DNA of 64,000 nucleotides, from positions 1 through 64,000 of the forward strand of contig CAVWRJ010000003.1 of assembly GCA_963757335.1 (NCBI GenBank). Reading direction: 5' to 3'. This stretch comes from DASQPA01 sp963757335. Lineage in GTDB: Bacteria > Acidobacteriota > Thermoanaerobaculia > Multivoradales > UBA5704. The number at the start of each line of letters is the position of its first letter. The stretch's first letter is position 1. The position numbers were made by a program, and so were the translations under genes. Shown piece by piece: positions 14,929-43,000 of this stretch. Below the pieces are notes generated by a model. That model worked only from the letters and a program-made list of their open reading frames with translations, did not search any database and was not told the origin of the DNA.

Positions 14929-16196
14929 CGTGCCACCTCCGCACACGCCGCGTAGAGGTCGAGGGGCCGTTTCTCTGGCTCCATCGCGGCGATTTCCGCC
15001 AACCGCTGGCCCATCCGCCCCAAGGGAGTTGGCGGCAGCACCCGGTCGGTCGGCTCGCCCTCGAAATGAGCCGGGTTGAGGACGAGGAAGCCCGGCGTAC
15101 CACGGGGGTGGGTCGCCACCAAATCTCCCTCGTGGCGGATCTCCACTTCGCCGGAGCAGCCGTAGATCTCCACCTCCCTCTCCAGCAGTGCGAAGGGAAC
15201 CGAGTAGGCACGCCCCTCGAAATGAACCGTACAGTCGTGGGCCACTCGGCGGCGGACCACCACGTCGAAGGGGCGAGGTAGGGCCACGAGCTCGCCCAGG
15301 AGCGGCCGCTCCTGCTCCCACGCCTCGAGCACGGAGCCGCCGGTAGACGGGCACTGGCGACGCTCGGCGCGACATCGCACCTGTCCATCCGTCCAAACCT
15401 GGAGCTCCTCCAGGCTGTCCCACTCGCGGCATCGCGGATCGAGCCAGTGCCGATGGTCGCGAATCCGCCGTTCGATCTTGCCCTTGGCCTCTGGGGCCCG
15501 CGGCGGGCAGAGGTCGATGTGGAAACGAGCCCGTTGGGCGAACCGCTCGTACGCCGGATTGTGCTCACCCCAGGCACCGGCTCCCCGCACTACCGCCGTC
15601 TTCTCGTTGTCCACCCGGATGCAGGCGGGAACGCCGCCCAGCCGCGTCAACGCCGCGATGTGCGCTTCCTGCCAGGACAACTGATCTTTGCGCAGAGCCC
15701 ATACCAGAGCAGCGAAGCGTGACCAGGACAGCTGAAGATGGAAGCCCAGCAAATCCACGGCTCGCCGAGCTACCACGACCTCCGAAAAGAAAGCCCAGTC
15801 CGCCTGGCCCTGGGCGCCTGCCGGTGTCTCCACCCGCCGCCGAGCTCGTAAGCGCGGCGGCGCATGGTGAGCTCGGAAGTAACGCTGCACCGATCGCAAA
15901 CTTCCTGTATAGCCGTGCTCGACCACCAGGTATTCGTGCAACGCCCCAAGATTCAATCGCTCTCGCCGGCTCGCCTCCGCCGACAGCCATGCTTCTACTT
16001 CCGTCGACAACGCCGCTAAACGGTGCTGCTGCCGGCCCACCCGACCGTCGCTCTTGCCTTCTTGGCGACGGCGATCGTGATAGCGGACCGAACCCTCCGT
16101 GACTCCCAGCGACTTGGCGATCGCCACTCGCGACCAGCCCCGCCGCAGCAACTCGATGATCGTCATGCGTGCCTCCAGACTTAGCTTGGGCGCCAT
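14925..16196 (-). CDS. istA: IS21-family transposase IstA
   Basis: 423-residue transposase with helix-turn-helix and DDE core as in copy 1 (Asp133, Asp196, Glu of AKGKIER). It differs from copy 1 only at GTPGFL (GTPELL in copy 1). Intact and presumably active; the near identity of the copies implies recent transposition. Confidence 0.93.
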   Translation of the reverse strand: MAPKLSLEARMTIIELLRRGWSRVAIAKSLGVTEGSVRYHDRRRQEGKSDGRVGRQQHRLAALSTEVEAWLSAEASRRERLNLGALHEYLVVEHGYTGSLRSVQRYFRAHHAPPRLRARRRVETPAGAQGQADWAFFSEVVVARRAVDLLGFHLQLSWSRFAALVWALRKDQLSWQEAHIAALTRLGGVPACIRVDNEKTAVVRGAGAWGEHNPAYERFAQRARFHIDLCPPRAPEAKGKIERRIRDHRHWLDPRCREWDSLEELQVWTDGQVRCRAERRQCPSTGGSVLEAWEQERPLLGELVALPRPFDVVVRRRVAHDCTVHFEGRAYSVPFALLEREVEIYGCSGEVEIRHEGDLVATHPRGTPGFLVLNPAHFEGEPTDRVLPPTPLGRMGQRLAEIAAMEPEKRPLDLYAACAEVAR

Positions 16197-16288
16197 GCAC
16201 GACCCTCCCTACCGGAAGCATCGCCCATGGCTCACCAGGTCGTAAGACTTGGTGTCGCCTTAGCTCAAGTCTGGCGTGGCGCTCTACA

Positions 16289-16461
16289 CGCGGGATCTCC
16301 AGATGCGGCAGGTCGGCGGCATTGGCGTCGAGCGGCGCCAGGATGCGCTGCCAGTCGCCGAGCTTGCCGGCGTAGGTGGTCTCCCGCTGCTTGGCGACCT
16401 TCTTCTTGTCCGTCGGGGTCGGAGTGGGAGTCGGAGTGGGAGTCGGAGTCGGGGTGCTCAT
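16289..16461 (-). pseudogene. Conserved hypothetical gene, 5' part (split by IS21)
   Basis: The N-terminal third of the gene continued at 13611-13935. It starts at an ATG with an ideal AAGGAG site, has eight Thr-Pro repeats, then a basic region (DKKKVAKQRETTYAGKLGDW) and ends LEIPR at the IS21 junction. The Thr-Pro tract is encoded by a near-perfect 12-bp-period repeat and is prone to slippage. Confidence 0.75.
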
Positions 16462-16735
16462 TTGTCTCTCCTTCGCTTTTGGTTTAAGCTACGGAGCTGT
16501 CTCTCGTGGACACGCCCGGATCCTCCGCATGAGAACACCGGGCGATCTCCGTAGTCGGTTACGGGTACTTCCGTGCCGGGAGGAGGGCTTCCCTGCCAGG
16601 AAGCTCTCCTCCACCTTCACTTCTCTTCTGCTGGGTTCCTCGGCCCAGCCCTCTTGCTCCAATAGGCGACATGATAGGCATCTCTAGGGAGAAGTCAAGG
16701 ACTTCTTGCCGAAAAAACACGCCAAGAGGTGACGA
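16462..16735. other. Upstream region of the IS21-interrupted gene
   Basis: About 270 bp between the start of the interrupted gene and the end of the NRPS operon. It should contain that gene's promoter. An imperfect stem (GGAGGAGGGCTTCC / GGAAGCTCTCCTCC) at about 16577-16611 is the main structure; no coding sequence is seen. Confidence 0.4.
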
Positions 16736-16753
16736 AAGAAGAGGAATCTTCTT
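16736..16753 (-). terminator. Possible terminator of the NRPS operon
   Basis: AAGAAGA, loop of four, TCTTCTT: a perfect 7-bp stem just after the last ORF of the minus-strand operon. It is weak and has no adjacent T run, although a run of six T lies 20 bp further on the minus strand. Confidence 0.3.
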
Positions 16754-16760
16754 CTAAGTC

Positions 16761-16868
16761 TTAGATCCTGCCGGCTTTACAGAAGGGCGCCTGTAAACTC
16801 GGGGAGTCGCCCCTCGCCCGAAGACCGTAGGCCCCAAGCCGGTGAGGAGGATCTCGGTTCTCGTTCAT
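16761..16868 (-). CDS. 35-codon ORF after the thioesterase, possibly truncated
   Basis: Begins 8 bp after the NRPS stop at an ATG preceded by GAGGAGAG, the strongest ribosome binding site in the operon, and encodes MNENRDPPHRLGAYG followed by 20 residues without recognisable homology. The strong site suggests the authentic start of another operon gene that has been truncated or frameshifted; it is not an MbtH-like protein. Confidence 0.35.
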   Translation of the reverse strand: MNENRDPPHRLGAYGLRARGDSPSLQAPFCKAGRI

Positions 16869-16876
16869 TTCTCTCC

Positions 16877-34043
<17,167 letters not shown>

Positions 34044-34053
<10 letters not shown>

Positions 34054-37000
34054 CCGGGCTCCAGGTGGCGCGCCAGGGCGCGGACGGTGGTGTGGGTGAG
34101 GAGATCAAGCAGGTGACCTCGCGCCCCAGCCGGTCGCGCAGCCGCGCCTGCACCTGGGGGAGCAGCAGCGAGTGGCCGCCGAGGTCGAAGAAGTTCTCCT
34201 GGGCGCCCACCCGCGGCAGCCTCCAGGACCTCGCACCAGACGCCGGCGATGGCGTCCTCGAGCGCGCTGCGCCCCGCCTCGGGCGGCAGGTCGCGGGAGA
34301 CCGGGGCGGGCGCCGGCAGGGCCTTGCGGTCCACCTTGCCGTTGGGCGTCAACGGGCAGCGCCGCGAGGGCACGAACGCCGAGGGCACCATGGCGCTCGG
34401 GCAGCCGCTCGCGCAGCGTGCGCCTGGAGCGAGCGCGGCCTCGGCGACCTCGGCGACCTCGGCGTGCCCACCACGTAGGCGACCAGTTGCCGGTCCCGGA
34501 GCCACCACCACCGCCTCGCGGACTCCCGGGCAGCTCCAGCAGCGCCGCCTCGATCTCGCCGGGCTCGATGCGCTGGCCGCGGATCTTGACCTGGTGGTCC
34601 ACCCGGCCGAGGAACTCGATCTCGCCGTCGCTGCGGTAGCGGCAGAGGTCTCCCGTGCGGTAGAGCCGCTCACCCGCACCCCAGGGGTCGGGCAGGAACC
34701 GTTCCGCCGTGCGGCCCGGGTCGCCCAGATAGCCGCGGGCGAGGGAGGGCCCGCCCACCCACAGCTCGCCCGCCACTCCCGGCGGCACCGGCTGCAGGGC
34801 CCGGTCGAGCAGATGGACCCGCAGGCCGTCGATGGGCCGGCCGAGCGTGAGCCCTCGCCGCGGCCTCGCGGCGACACCGGGCCGGCGCTGGTCACCACCG
34901 ACGCCTCCGCCGGGCCGTAGTGGTTGATCAGGGTGAAGCCGCTCCCCGGCTCCGGGCGGACCCCGCAGGCGGTCGCCTCCCACCAGCAGCCGGCGCAAGG
35001 TGCGGAATCCGCGGCACCCCGCTCCGGCGAGGAGCGCCTCGGCCAGCGGGGTGGGCAGGAAGGAGACGGTGATCCCGCGCTCCGCCATCCAGGCGGCCAG
35101 ACGCGGCGGATCGAGCCGCAGCTCCCCGGCGGGCAGGTGGAGGGTCGCCCCGGAGGCCAGGCAGGCCCAGATCTCCCAGACCGAGGCGTCGAAGCCGAGG
35201 CTCGCCACCTGGGTGCGGTGGTCCCCCGGGCCCGTGCCGTGCGCGCGCAGGTCCCAGCGCACCAGGTTGAGCAGGCCGCGGTGCGGAACCTGCACCCCCT
35301 TGGGCCGCCCCGTCGAGCCGGAGGTGTAGAGCACGTAGGCGAGCTGGTCCGGCTCCACCGCCAGGAGCGGCAGCGGGCGGGCGAGCGCGATCTCCGGCGA
35401 TCGTCGTCCAGGCAGACGATCCGCGCCCGCGACCCGGGCGAGCCGGGCGAGCGAGGGACCTCTTGAGTCAGCACACCGGGGCCGCCGTCTCGTTCGAGCA
35501 TGAAGGCGAGGCGCTCGGCGGGATGGGCGGGATCGAGCGAGAGGTAGGCCGCGCCGGCCTTGAGGACGCCCAGCTGGGCCACCAGCAGCTCGGCCGAGCG
35601 CTCCAGCAGCACGGCCACGATGGACTCCGGCTCCGATCCCCAGGGAGCGCGAGGAGGCCGGCCAGCCGGCCGGCGCGCTCGCCGAGGTCGCCGTAGGTCA
35701 GGCGCGGCCCGCCGCGTCCACCACCGCCGCGGCGTCCGGCCGCTCGCGGCACCAGCGCTCCACCAGGGAGGTCACGGGTCCTCCCAGGCCTTCCTCCCCG
35801 TTTCCCGTATCGTTCCACTCGGTGAGCAGTTGGTGGCGCTCATCCGGGGAGAGGAGAGGCAGCTCCGCGGCCCGCAGGTCCGGGTCGGCGAGGGCCGCCG
35901 CAAGCAGCCGCTCGAAGCCTCGCCATCAGCCGGTCCACGGTCGTCGGCGTCGAAGAGGGCGGTGGCGTATTCGATCGCTCCCTCCAGGGCGCCGTCGCGC
36001 TCCGCGAAGCTCACCGCGAGGTCGAGCTTCGCCGTCGTCCCCGCCACGTCGACCGGCCGCAGGCGCAGGCCCTCGATCTCCAGCTTGCCGAGACGGCGCG
36101 TTCTGCAGCGCGAGCATCGCCTGGAACAGGGGGGCGTGGGCGAGGCTGCGCTCCGGTGGCAAGCTCCTCGACGAGCTTTTCGAACGGCACGTCCTGGTGC
36201 AGCCAGGCGGCGAGCGCGGTCTCGCGCACCCGGCCGAGGAGCTCGCGGAAGGTGGGCTCGCCCGAGAGGTCGCCGCGCAGCACCAGGGTGTTGACGAAGA
36301 ACCCGATCAGCCCCTCGATCTCCACGCCGGTTGCGGCCGGCCACGGGGGTGCCCACCGCGAGGTCGTCCTGCCCGCTGATGCGCGCGAGCAGGGACTGGA
36401 AGCCGGCCAGGAGCACCATGAAGAGCGTCGCTCCCTCGCGCCGGCCCAGGGCCTCGGTCTGCCGGACGAGGTCGGCCGGCAGGCGCACCGGCCGGGTGGC
36501 GCCGCGGTAGCTCTGCACCGCGGGCCGCGGGCGGTCGGTGGGCAGCTCCAGGAGCGGCGGCAGCCCGGCGAGCTGCCGCCGCCAGAAGGCGATCTCCTGC
36601 TCCAGGACCTCGCCGCTGCAGCCAGGAGCGCTGCCAGACCGCGAAGTCCGCGTACTGTACCGGCAGCTCCGGCAGGGGCGACGGCCGGCCCGCGGCGAGG
36701 GCCGGATAGAGCGCGGCGACCTCGCGCACCAGGAGCCCATGGACCAGCCGTCGCTCGCGATGTGGTGCATGGTGAGCACGGACGGCGTGGTCTCCCGCGG
36801 CGAGGCGCAGCAGCAGGCCGCGCAGCAGCGGGCTACCGCTGGGCGAGATCGAACGGGCGGCCGGCCTCTTCGCCGGCCAGGGCGAGCGCGCCCGTCCTCG
36901 CGCGCGCTCTCCGGCAGCCCCGAGAGGTCGACCACGGGCAGCCGAGGAAGGGCCGGCCGGCTGGATCACCTGCACCGGCGTGCCCTGCGTCGCGCGACGA

Positions 37001-40000
37001 AGACGGTGCGCAGAGCCTCGTGGCGGCGCACGATCTCGCCGAGGCAGCGGGCCAGCACCGCGGCGTCGAGCGGCCCTTCGACGCGCAGCGCCGCCGCGAT
37101 GTTGTAGAGCGGGCTCCCCGGCTGGACCTGGTCGATGAACCAGAGCCGCTGCTGGGCGAACGACAGGGGCAGGGTCCCCTCCGCGCGGCACCGGCAGCAG
37201 GGGCGGAGCGGGCGGCGCCGCGCCGGTCCCGCAGCGCGTCCGCCTCGACCCGGGCGGCGAGGTCCGCCAGCACCGGCGCCTCGAAGAGGTCGCGCAGCGG
37301 CATCTCGACGCCGAAGGCCTGGCGCAGGCGCGACGTCACCTGCGTCGCCAGCAGGGAATGGCCGCCCAGGTCGAAGAAGTGATCGGTCCGCCCCGACCCG
37401 TTCGAGCCCGAGGAGATCGGCCCAGATGCCGGCGAGAACCTCTTCGGCCGGCGTGCGCGGCGCCAGATAGCTCCTCCTCGCCGCCGGTCGACTCCGGAGC
37501 CGCGTCTTGGCCAATAACGCCTTCCGATCCACCTTGCCGTTCGCCGTCAGGGGAAACGCGTCGAGCGTCACGAAGGCGGCCGGCACCATGTAGTCCGGCA
37601 GCCGCTCGCGCAGGGACTGGCGCAGCTCCGCGATCTCGACGTCGCCGACCACATAGGCGACCAGCCGGCGGTCGCCGGGGCGGTCCTCGCGCACCAGCAC
37701 GAGCCGCCTGGCGGACTCCGGCCAGCCGCCAGAGCGCCGCCTCGATCTCCCCCAGCTCGATGCGGAAGCCGCGGATCTTCACCTGGTGGTCCAGCCGGCC
37801 GAGGTACTCCACGTCGCCGTTGGGCAGGAAGCGTCCCAGGTCGCCGGACCGGTAGAGCCGCGCTCCTGGCCGGCCGCCGACCGGGTCCGGCACGAAGCGC
37901 TCCGCGGTCAGCTCCGGCCGGCCCAGGTAGCCGCGGGCGAGGCCGGCGCCGCCGACCACCAGCTCGCCCGGCACGCCGATCGGGAGCCGGCTGGAGGCTC
38001 CGGTCCATCACGGCGAGAGAGAGGTCGGGGATGGGCACGCCGATGACGCTCCGCGACCCGCTCCGCGATCCGTCCGGACATCGGCCGCGGACAGCGGCCG
38101 ATAGGTGACGTGGACCGTCGTCTCGGTGATGCCGTACATGTTGACGAGGCGCGGCGCGGTCGTCGCCATGGCGCGCGAACCAGGGCTCCAGGCTCGCCGG
38201 GTCGAGAGCCTCGCCGCCGAAGATCACCAGTCGGAGCGCAGACTCCACGGGTAGATGCGCCTCCGTCCTGCGCGAGCTGGGCGAAGGCCGAAGGGGTCTG
38301 GTTGAGCACGGTTACCCGCTCGCGGTCCAGCAGGTCCAGGAAGCGCTCGGGCGAGCGGCTGACCTCCCAGGGCACGATCACCAGCCGGCCGCCGTAGAGC
38401 AGGGCGCCCCAGATCTCCCAGACCGAGAAGTCGAAGGCGTAGGAGTGGAACAGCGTCCAGACGTCGCTGCTCGCCGAAACCGAACCAGCCGTCGGTGGCG
38501 TCGAAGAGCCGCGTGACGTTGGCGTGGGTGATCAGCGTGCCCTTGGGCCGGCCCGTCGAGCCCGAGGTGTAGATCACGTAGGCGAGGCTCGACGCGTCGC
38601 CCGAGAGGGCGAGATCGCCGTCCGGGAGACTCTCCAGCCGCTCGATCTCCTCGGCCCCCACGACGATCCGGATGTCCGCGTCTTCCTGGACGAAGGCCAG
38701 CCGCTCCCGCGGCGAGGCGGGATCGAGCGGCACGTAGGCCGCGCCGGCCTTGAGCACGCCCAGGATGCCGACCACCAGGTCCACGGAGCGGTCCAGGAGC
38801 AGGCCGACGCGGCTCTCCGGGCCGGCGCCCATGCCGCGCAGCCAGCGGGCCAGCTGATTGGACCGCCGGTCCAGCTCGCCATAGGTAAGCGTCGCCTCGC
38901 CGCAGGTCAGGGCCGGGGCGTCGGGGGTCTGCCGGGCCCGCGCCGCGAAGCGGCCGTGGAGGGTCGAAAGGACGCCGGAGTATCTCCTGCCGGATCCCTC
39001 CCCACTCCAGGAGCTGTTGCCGCTCCGCCTCGCCGAGCAGCGGCAGCTCCGCGGCCCGCAGATCCGGCGCGGCGACCGCCGCCGCGAGCAGCCGCTCGAA
39101 GCTCGCGAACAGCCGGTCGACGGTCGTGGCGTCGAACAGATCGGTGGCGTACTCGACGATGCCTGTGAGCCCGCCGTCCTGCTCCGAGAGGTTGACCGTG
39201 AGATCGAACTTCGCCGTCGTCCCCGCGAGACTCACCGGCCGCAGGCGCAGGTCCTGGACTTCCAGCTTGCCGACGGGAGCGTTCTGCAGGACGAGCACCA
39301 CCTGGAACAGCGGGGCGTGGGCGAGGCTCCTTTCCGGCGCCAGCTCCTCGACCAGCTTTTCGAACGGCACCTCCTGGTGCAGATAGGCGGCGAGCGCGGT
39401 CTCGCGGGTCCGGCCGAGCAACTCGCGGAACGTGGGGCGGAACGTGGGATTGCCGGCCCTGCCCCCAGGCAGGTTTCCGGTCCAATCACCCCGCAGCACC
39501 AGGGTGTTGACGAAGAACCCGATGAGCGGCTCGATCTCCCGGCGGTTGCGGCCGGCCACGGGCGAGCCCACGGCGAGATCGTCCTGGCCGCTGCAGGCGT
39601 CCGAGGAGGGTCTGGAAGCCGGCCAGGAGCACCATGAAGAGGGTCGCTCCCTCGCTCCGGGCGCGGGCCTCCATCCGCCGGGTGAGCCCGGCCGGCAGCC
39701 GCACCGGCCGCGTCGCACCCCGGTAGCTCTGCACCGCGGGCCGCGGGCGGTCGGTGGGCAGCTCGAGAAGCGGCGGGAGGCCGGCGAGATGGCCGCGCCA
39801 CCAGGCGATCTCGTCCGCGAGGACCTCGCCTTTGAGCCAGGAGCGCTGCCAGACCGCGAAATCCGCGTACTGCACCGGCAGCTCCGGCAAAGGCGAAGGC
39901 CGGCCCGCGGCGAAGCTCAGGTAGAGCGCCGCCACCTCGCGGACCAGGACTCCCTGGGACCAGCCGTCGCTCGCGATGTGGTGCATCGTCAGCACGAGGG

Positions 40001-43000
40001 TGTGGTCTCCTGAGGCGAGGCGGAGCAGCAGGCCGCGGAGGAGCGGGCTACCGTTGGGATCGTTGAGATTGCCGAGGTCGAACGGCCGGCCGGCCTCCGC
40101 TGCTGCCAGGGCGCGCGCCCGCTCCTCGCGCGTGCTCTCCGGCAGAGCCGAGAGATCCACCATAGGAAGGAGGAAGGGTAGGGCCGGCTGGATCACCTGC
40201 ACCGGCGCGCCCTCTCGCGTGGCGAAGACGGTTCGCAGCGCCTCGTGTCGGCGCACGACCTCGCCGAGGCAGCGGGAGAGCACCGCGGCGTCGAGCGGCC
40301 CTTCGACGCGGAGCGCCGCCGGAATGTTGTAGAGCGGGCTCCCCGGTTCCAGCTGATCGATGAGCCAGAGGCGCTGCTGGGCGAAGGACAGAGGCAGGTC
40401 CCCCTCGCGCGACACCGGGGTGAGGGGTGGGGCGAGCTCCCGCACGCCAGAGCGCCGGGCCGCCTCGACCCGGGAGGCCAAGTCCGAGAGCACCGGGTGC
40501 ACGAACAGGTCGCGGAGCGGCAGCTCGACGCCGAAGGCCTCGCGGAGGCGCGACATCACCTGCGTTGCCAGGAGGGAGTGACCACCGAGGTCGAAGAAGT
40601 GGTCGTCCGCCCCGACCCGATCGAGACTGAGCACCTCGGCCCAGATGCCGGCGAGAACTTCCTCGACCGGCGTGCGCGGCGCGAGATACCCCTCCTCGGA
40701 GACCGGCTGCTCCGGCACTGGCAGGGCTTGGCGGTCCACCTTGCCGTTGACCGTGAGCGGCAGGGAGGAAAGCTCGACGATCGCCGCGGGCAGGAGCGGC
40801 TCGGGGAGCTTGCGCTTCAACGCCTCGCGCAGGGCTCCGGCCCCCGGACCGCCCACCACGTAGGCGGCGAGCCGCCGGTCCCCGGGCACGTCCTCGCGCA
40901 CGATCACCACCGCCTCGCGCACCCCCGGCTCGGCGGCGAGCGCCGCCTCGATCTCCCCCAGCTCGATGCGGAAGCCGCGGATCTTGACCTGGTGGTCGAT
41001 CCGCCCCAGGTACTCGACATCGCCGTCCGGCAGCCGCCGCACCAGGTCGCCCGAGAGATAGAGTCGCGACCCCGGCTCGCCCCACGGATCGGGCACGAAG
41101 CGCTCGGCCGTCAGCTCCGAACGGTTGAGATACCCGCGGGCGAGACCTGGCCCAGAGACACAGAGCTCCCCGGGCACTCCCACCGGCTGCGGCCTGAGGC
41201 CGCGGTCGAGCACCCGCACATCCAAGTCCGGGATCGCCCGGCCGATCACGCTCCCGCCCCCACCCCCTCCGATCACGTCTTCCATCGACAGCGGCCGGTA
41301 GGTTACGTGCACGGTCGTCTCGGTGATCCCGTACATGTTGACCAGCCGCGGCCTCGCGGTCCCGTGCCGCTCGACCCAGGGCCGGAGCGACTGGATCTCG
41401 AGCGCCTCGCCGCCGAAGATCACCAGCCGGAGCGAGAGCTCCTGACCTGCCCCTGCCTCCATTTCCGCACGCTCTTGGGCCCGCATCAACTGGCGGAAGG
41501 CCGAGGGGGTCTGGTTGAGCACCGTCACCCCCTCCTGGCCGAGAAGCTCGTAGAAGCGCTCCGGCGAGCGGCTCACCCAGTACGGCACGACGATCAGGCT
41601 CCCGCCGTAGGCCAACGCGCCCCACATTTCCCAGACCGAGAAGTCGAAGGCGAAGGAGTGGAAGAGGGTCCAGACGTCTTGCGGCCCGAAGCCGAACCAG
41701 GGCTCGGTCGCCCGGAGCAGCCGGGCCACGTTGCCGTGGTGGATCAAGACCCCGCGTGGCCTGCCGGTCGAGCCCGAGGTGTAGATCACGTAGGCCAGGT
41801 TCTCCGGCCCCGCACCGCTCACGACGGGCCCGTCGGCGATCTCCTCGCGCTCCTCGTCCAGGTAGAGCTGCGCGGCGGTCGAGCCCGCGAGCGCCGGGGC
41901 GACCTCGCTCCGGGTGGTGACGACGACCAGGGCCGCGGAATCGGCGAGCAGGTACTGGAGGCGCTCCTGTGGATAAGCGGGATCGAGCGGCAGGTAGGCG
42001 CCGCCGGCCTTGAGCACGCCGAGGATCGCCACCACCAGCTCGAGCGAGCGTTCGAGGCAGACCCCCACCACCACCTCCGGCCCCACCCCGAGGGCCTGGA
42101 GACGGCGGGCCAGGCGGTTCGCCCGCCGGTCGAGCTCGCCATAGGTCAGGCTTAGGACCCCCATGACGACCGCCGGAGCCCGCGGCGCGCGTCGGGCCTG
42201 GGCCGTGAAGAGCTCGTGCAGGCAGACCTCTGTCTCCGCCGCCGTCTCCGCCGTCGCCGGCTCGGTCGCGGCCCACTCGGCGAGGAGCTGATGCCGTTCG
42301 CCAGCGGAGAGGAGCGGCATCTCGTCGACGAAAAGCCCCGGCTCTCGCGCCGCCGTGGCGAGAAGGGTCTCAAGGTGCCCCGCCATCCGCAGCACGGTCG
42401 AGCGGTCGAAGAGGTCGGTGCGGTAGTCCAGCTGGCAGGCGAGGCCGCCTTCCTCCTCCCGCACGGTCAGGATGAGGTCGAACTGCACCGTCGCCGGCGC
42501 CACCTCGACCGGCCGCCAGGTAAGGCCCGCGAGCGACAGGGTCGCGCGCGGCATGTTGTGCAGGTTCAAGACCACCTGGAAGAGCGGCTCAAAGGCGAGG
42601 CTCCGCTCCGGCTTGAGGGCCTCGACCAGCAACTCGAACGGCACCTCCTGGTGGGCGTAGGCCGCGAGCACCCCCTGCCGCACGCGGCCGAGGAGGGCGC
42701 CGAAGCCCGGCCCCCCCGAGAGCCCCCCCGAGAGGTCCCCCGAGAGATCCAGCCGCAGCACCAGAGTGTTGAGGAAGAACCCGATCAGCTCCTCGACCTC
42801 GCGCCGGGTGCGGCCGGCGATCGGCGTGCCGACCGAGACGTCGCGCTGCCCCGAGTAGCGCGCGAGGAGGCTCGACCAGGCGGCGAGAAGGGTCATGAAG
42901 AGGGTCGCCCCTTGGCGCCGGGAGAGCGCGCGGAGGGCTCGGGCGAGATCGCCCGGCAGCGCGAAGGGCTCGCCCCGGCCGCGGAAGCTCTGGACCGGCG

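Larger units (their letters stand above)
13936..16288 (-). mobile_element. IS21-family insertion sequence, copy 2
   Basis: 2353 bp, the same length as copy 1 and differing by only a few bases, in inverted orientation. It is flanked by CGCGGG on both sides (13930-13935 and 16289-16294), a 6-bp target duplication different from that of copy 1, so the two copies inserted independently. It interrupts a small minus-strand gene. Confidence 0.93.

Noticed and set aside
7738..16288. Composite transposon bounded by the two IS21 copies
   Set aside because: The two copies have different target duplications, one per element, so they were inserted independently rather than as one unit.
16761..16868. MbtH-like partner of the NRPS
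   Set aside because: The 35 codons lack the conserved Trp and Pro pattern of MbtH proteins and are too short.
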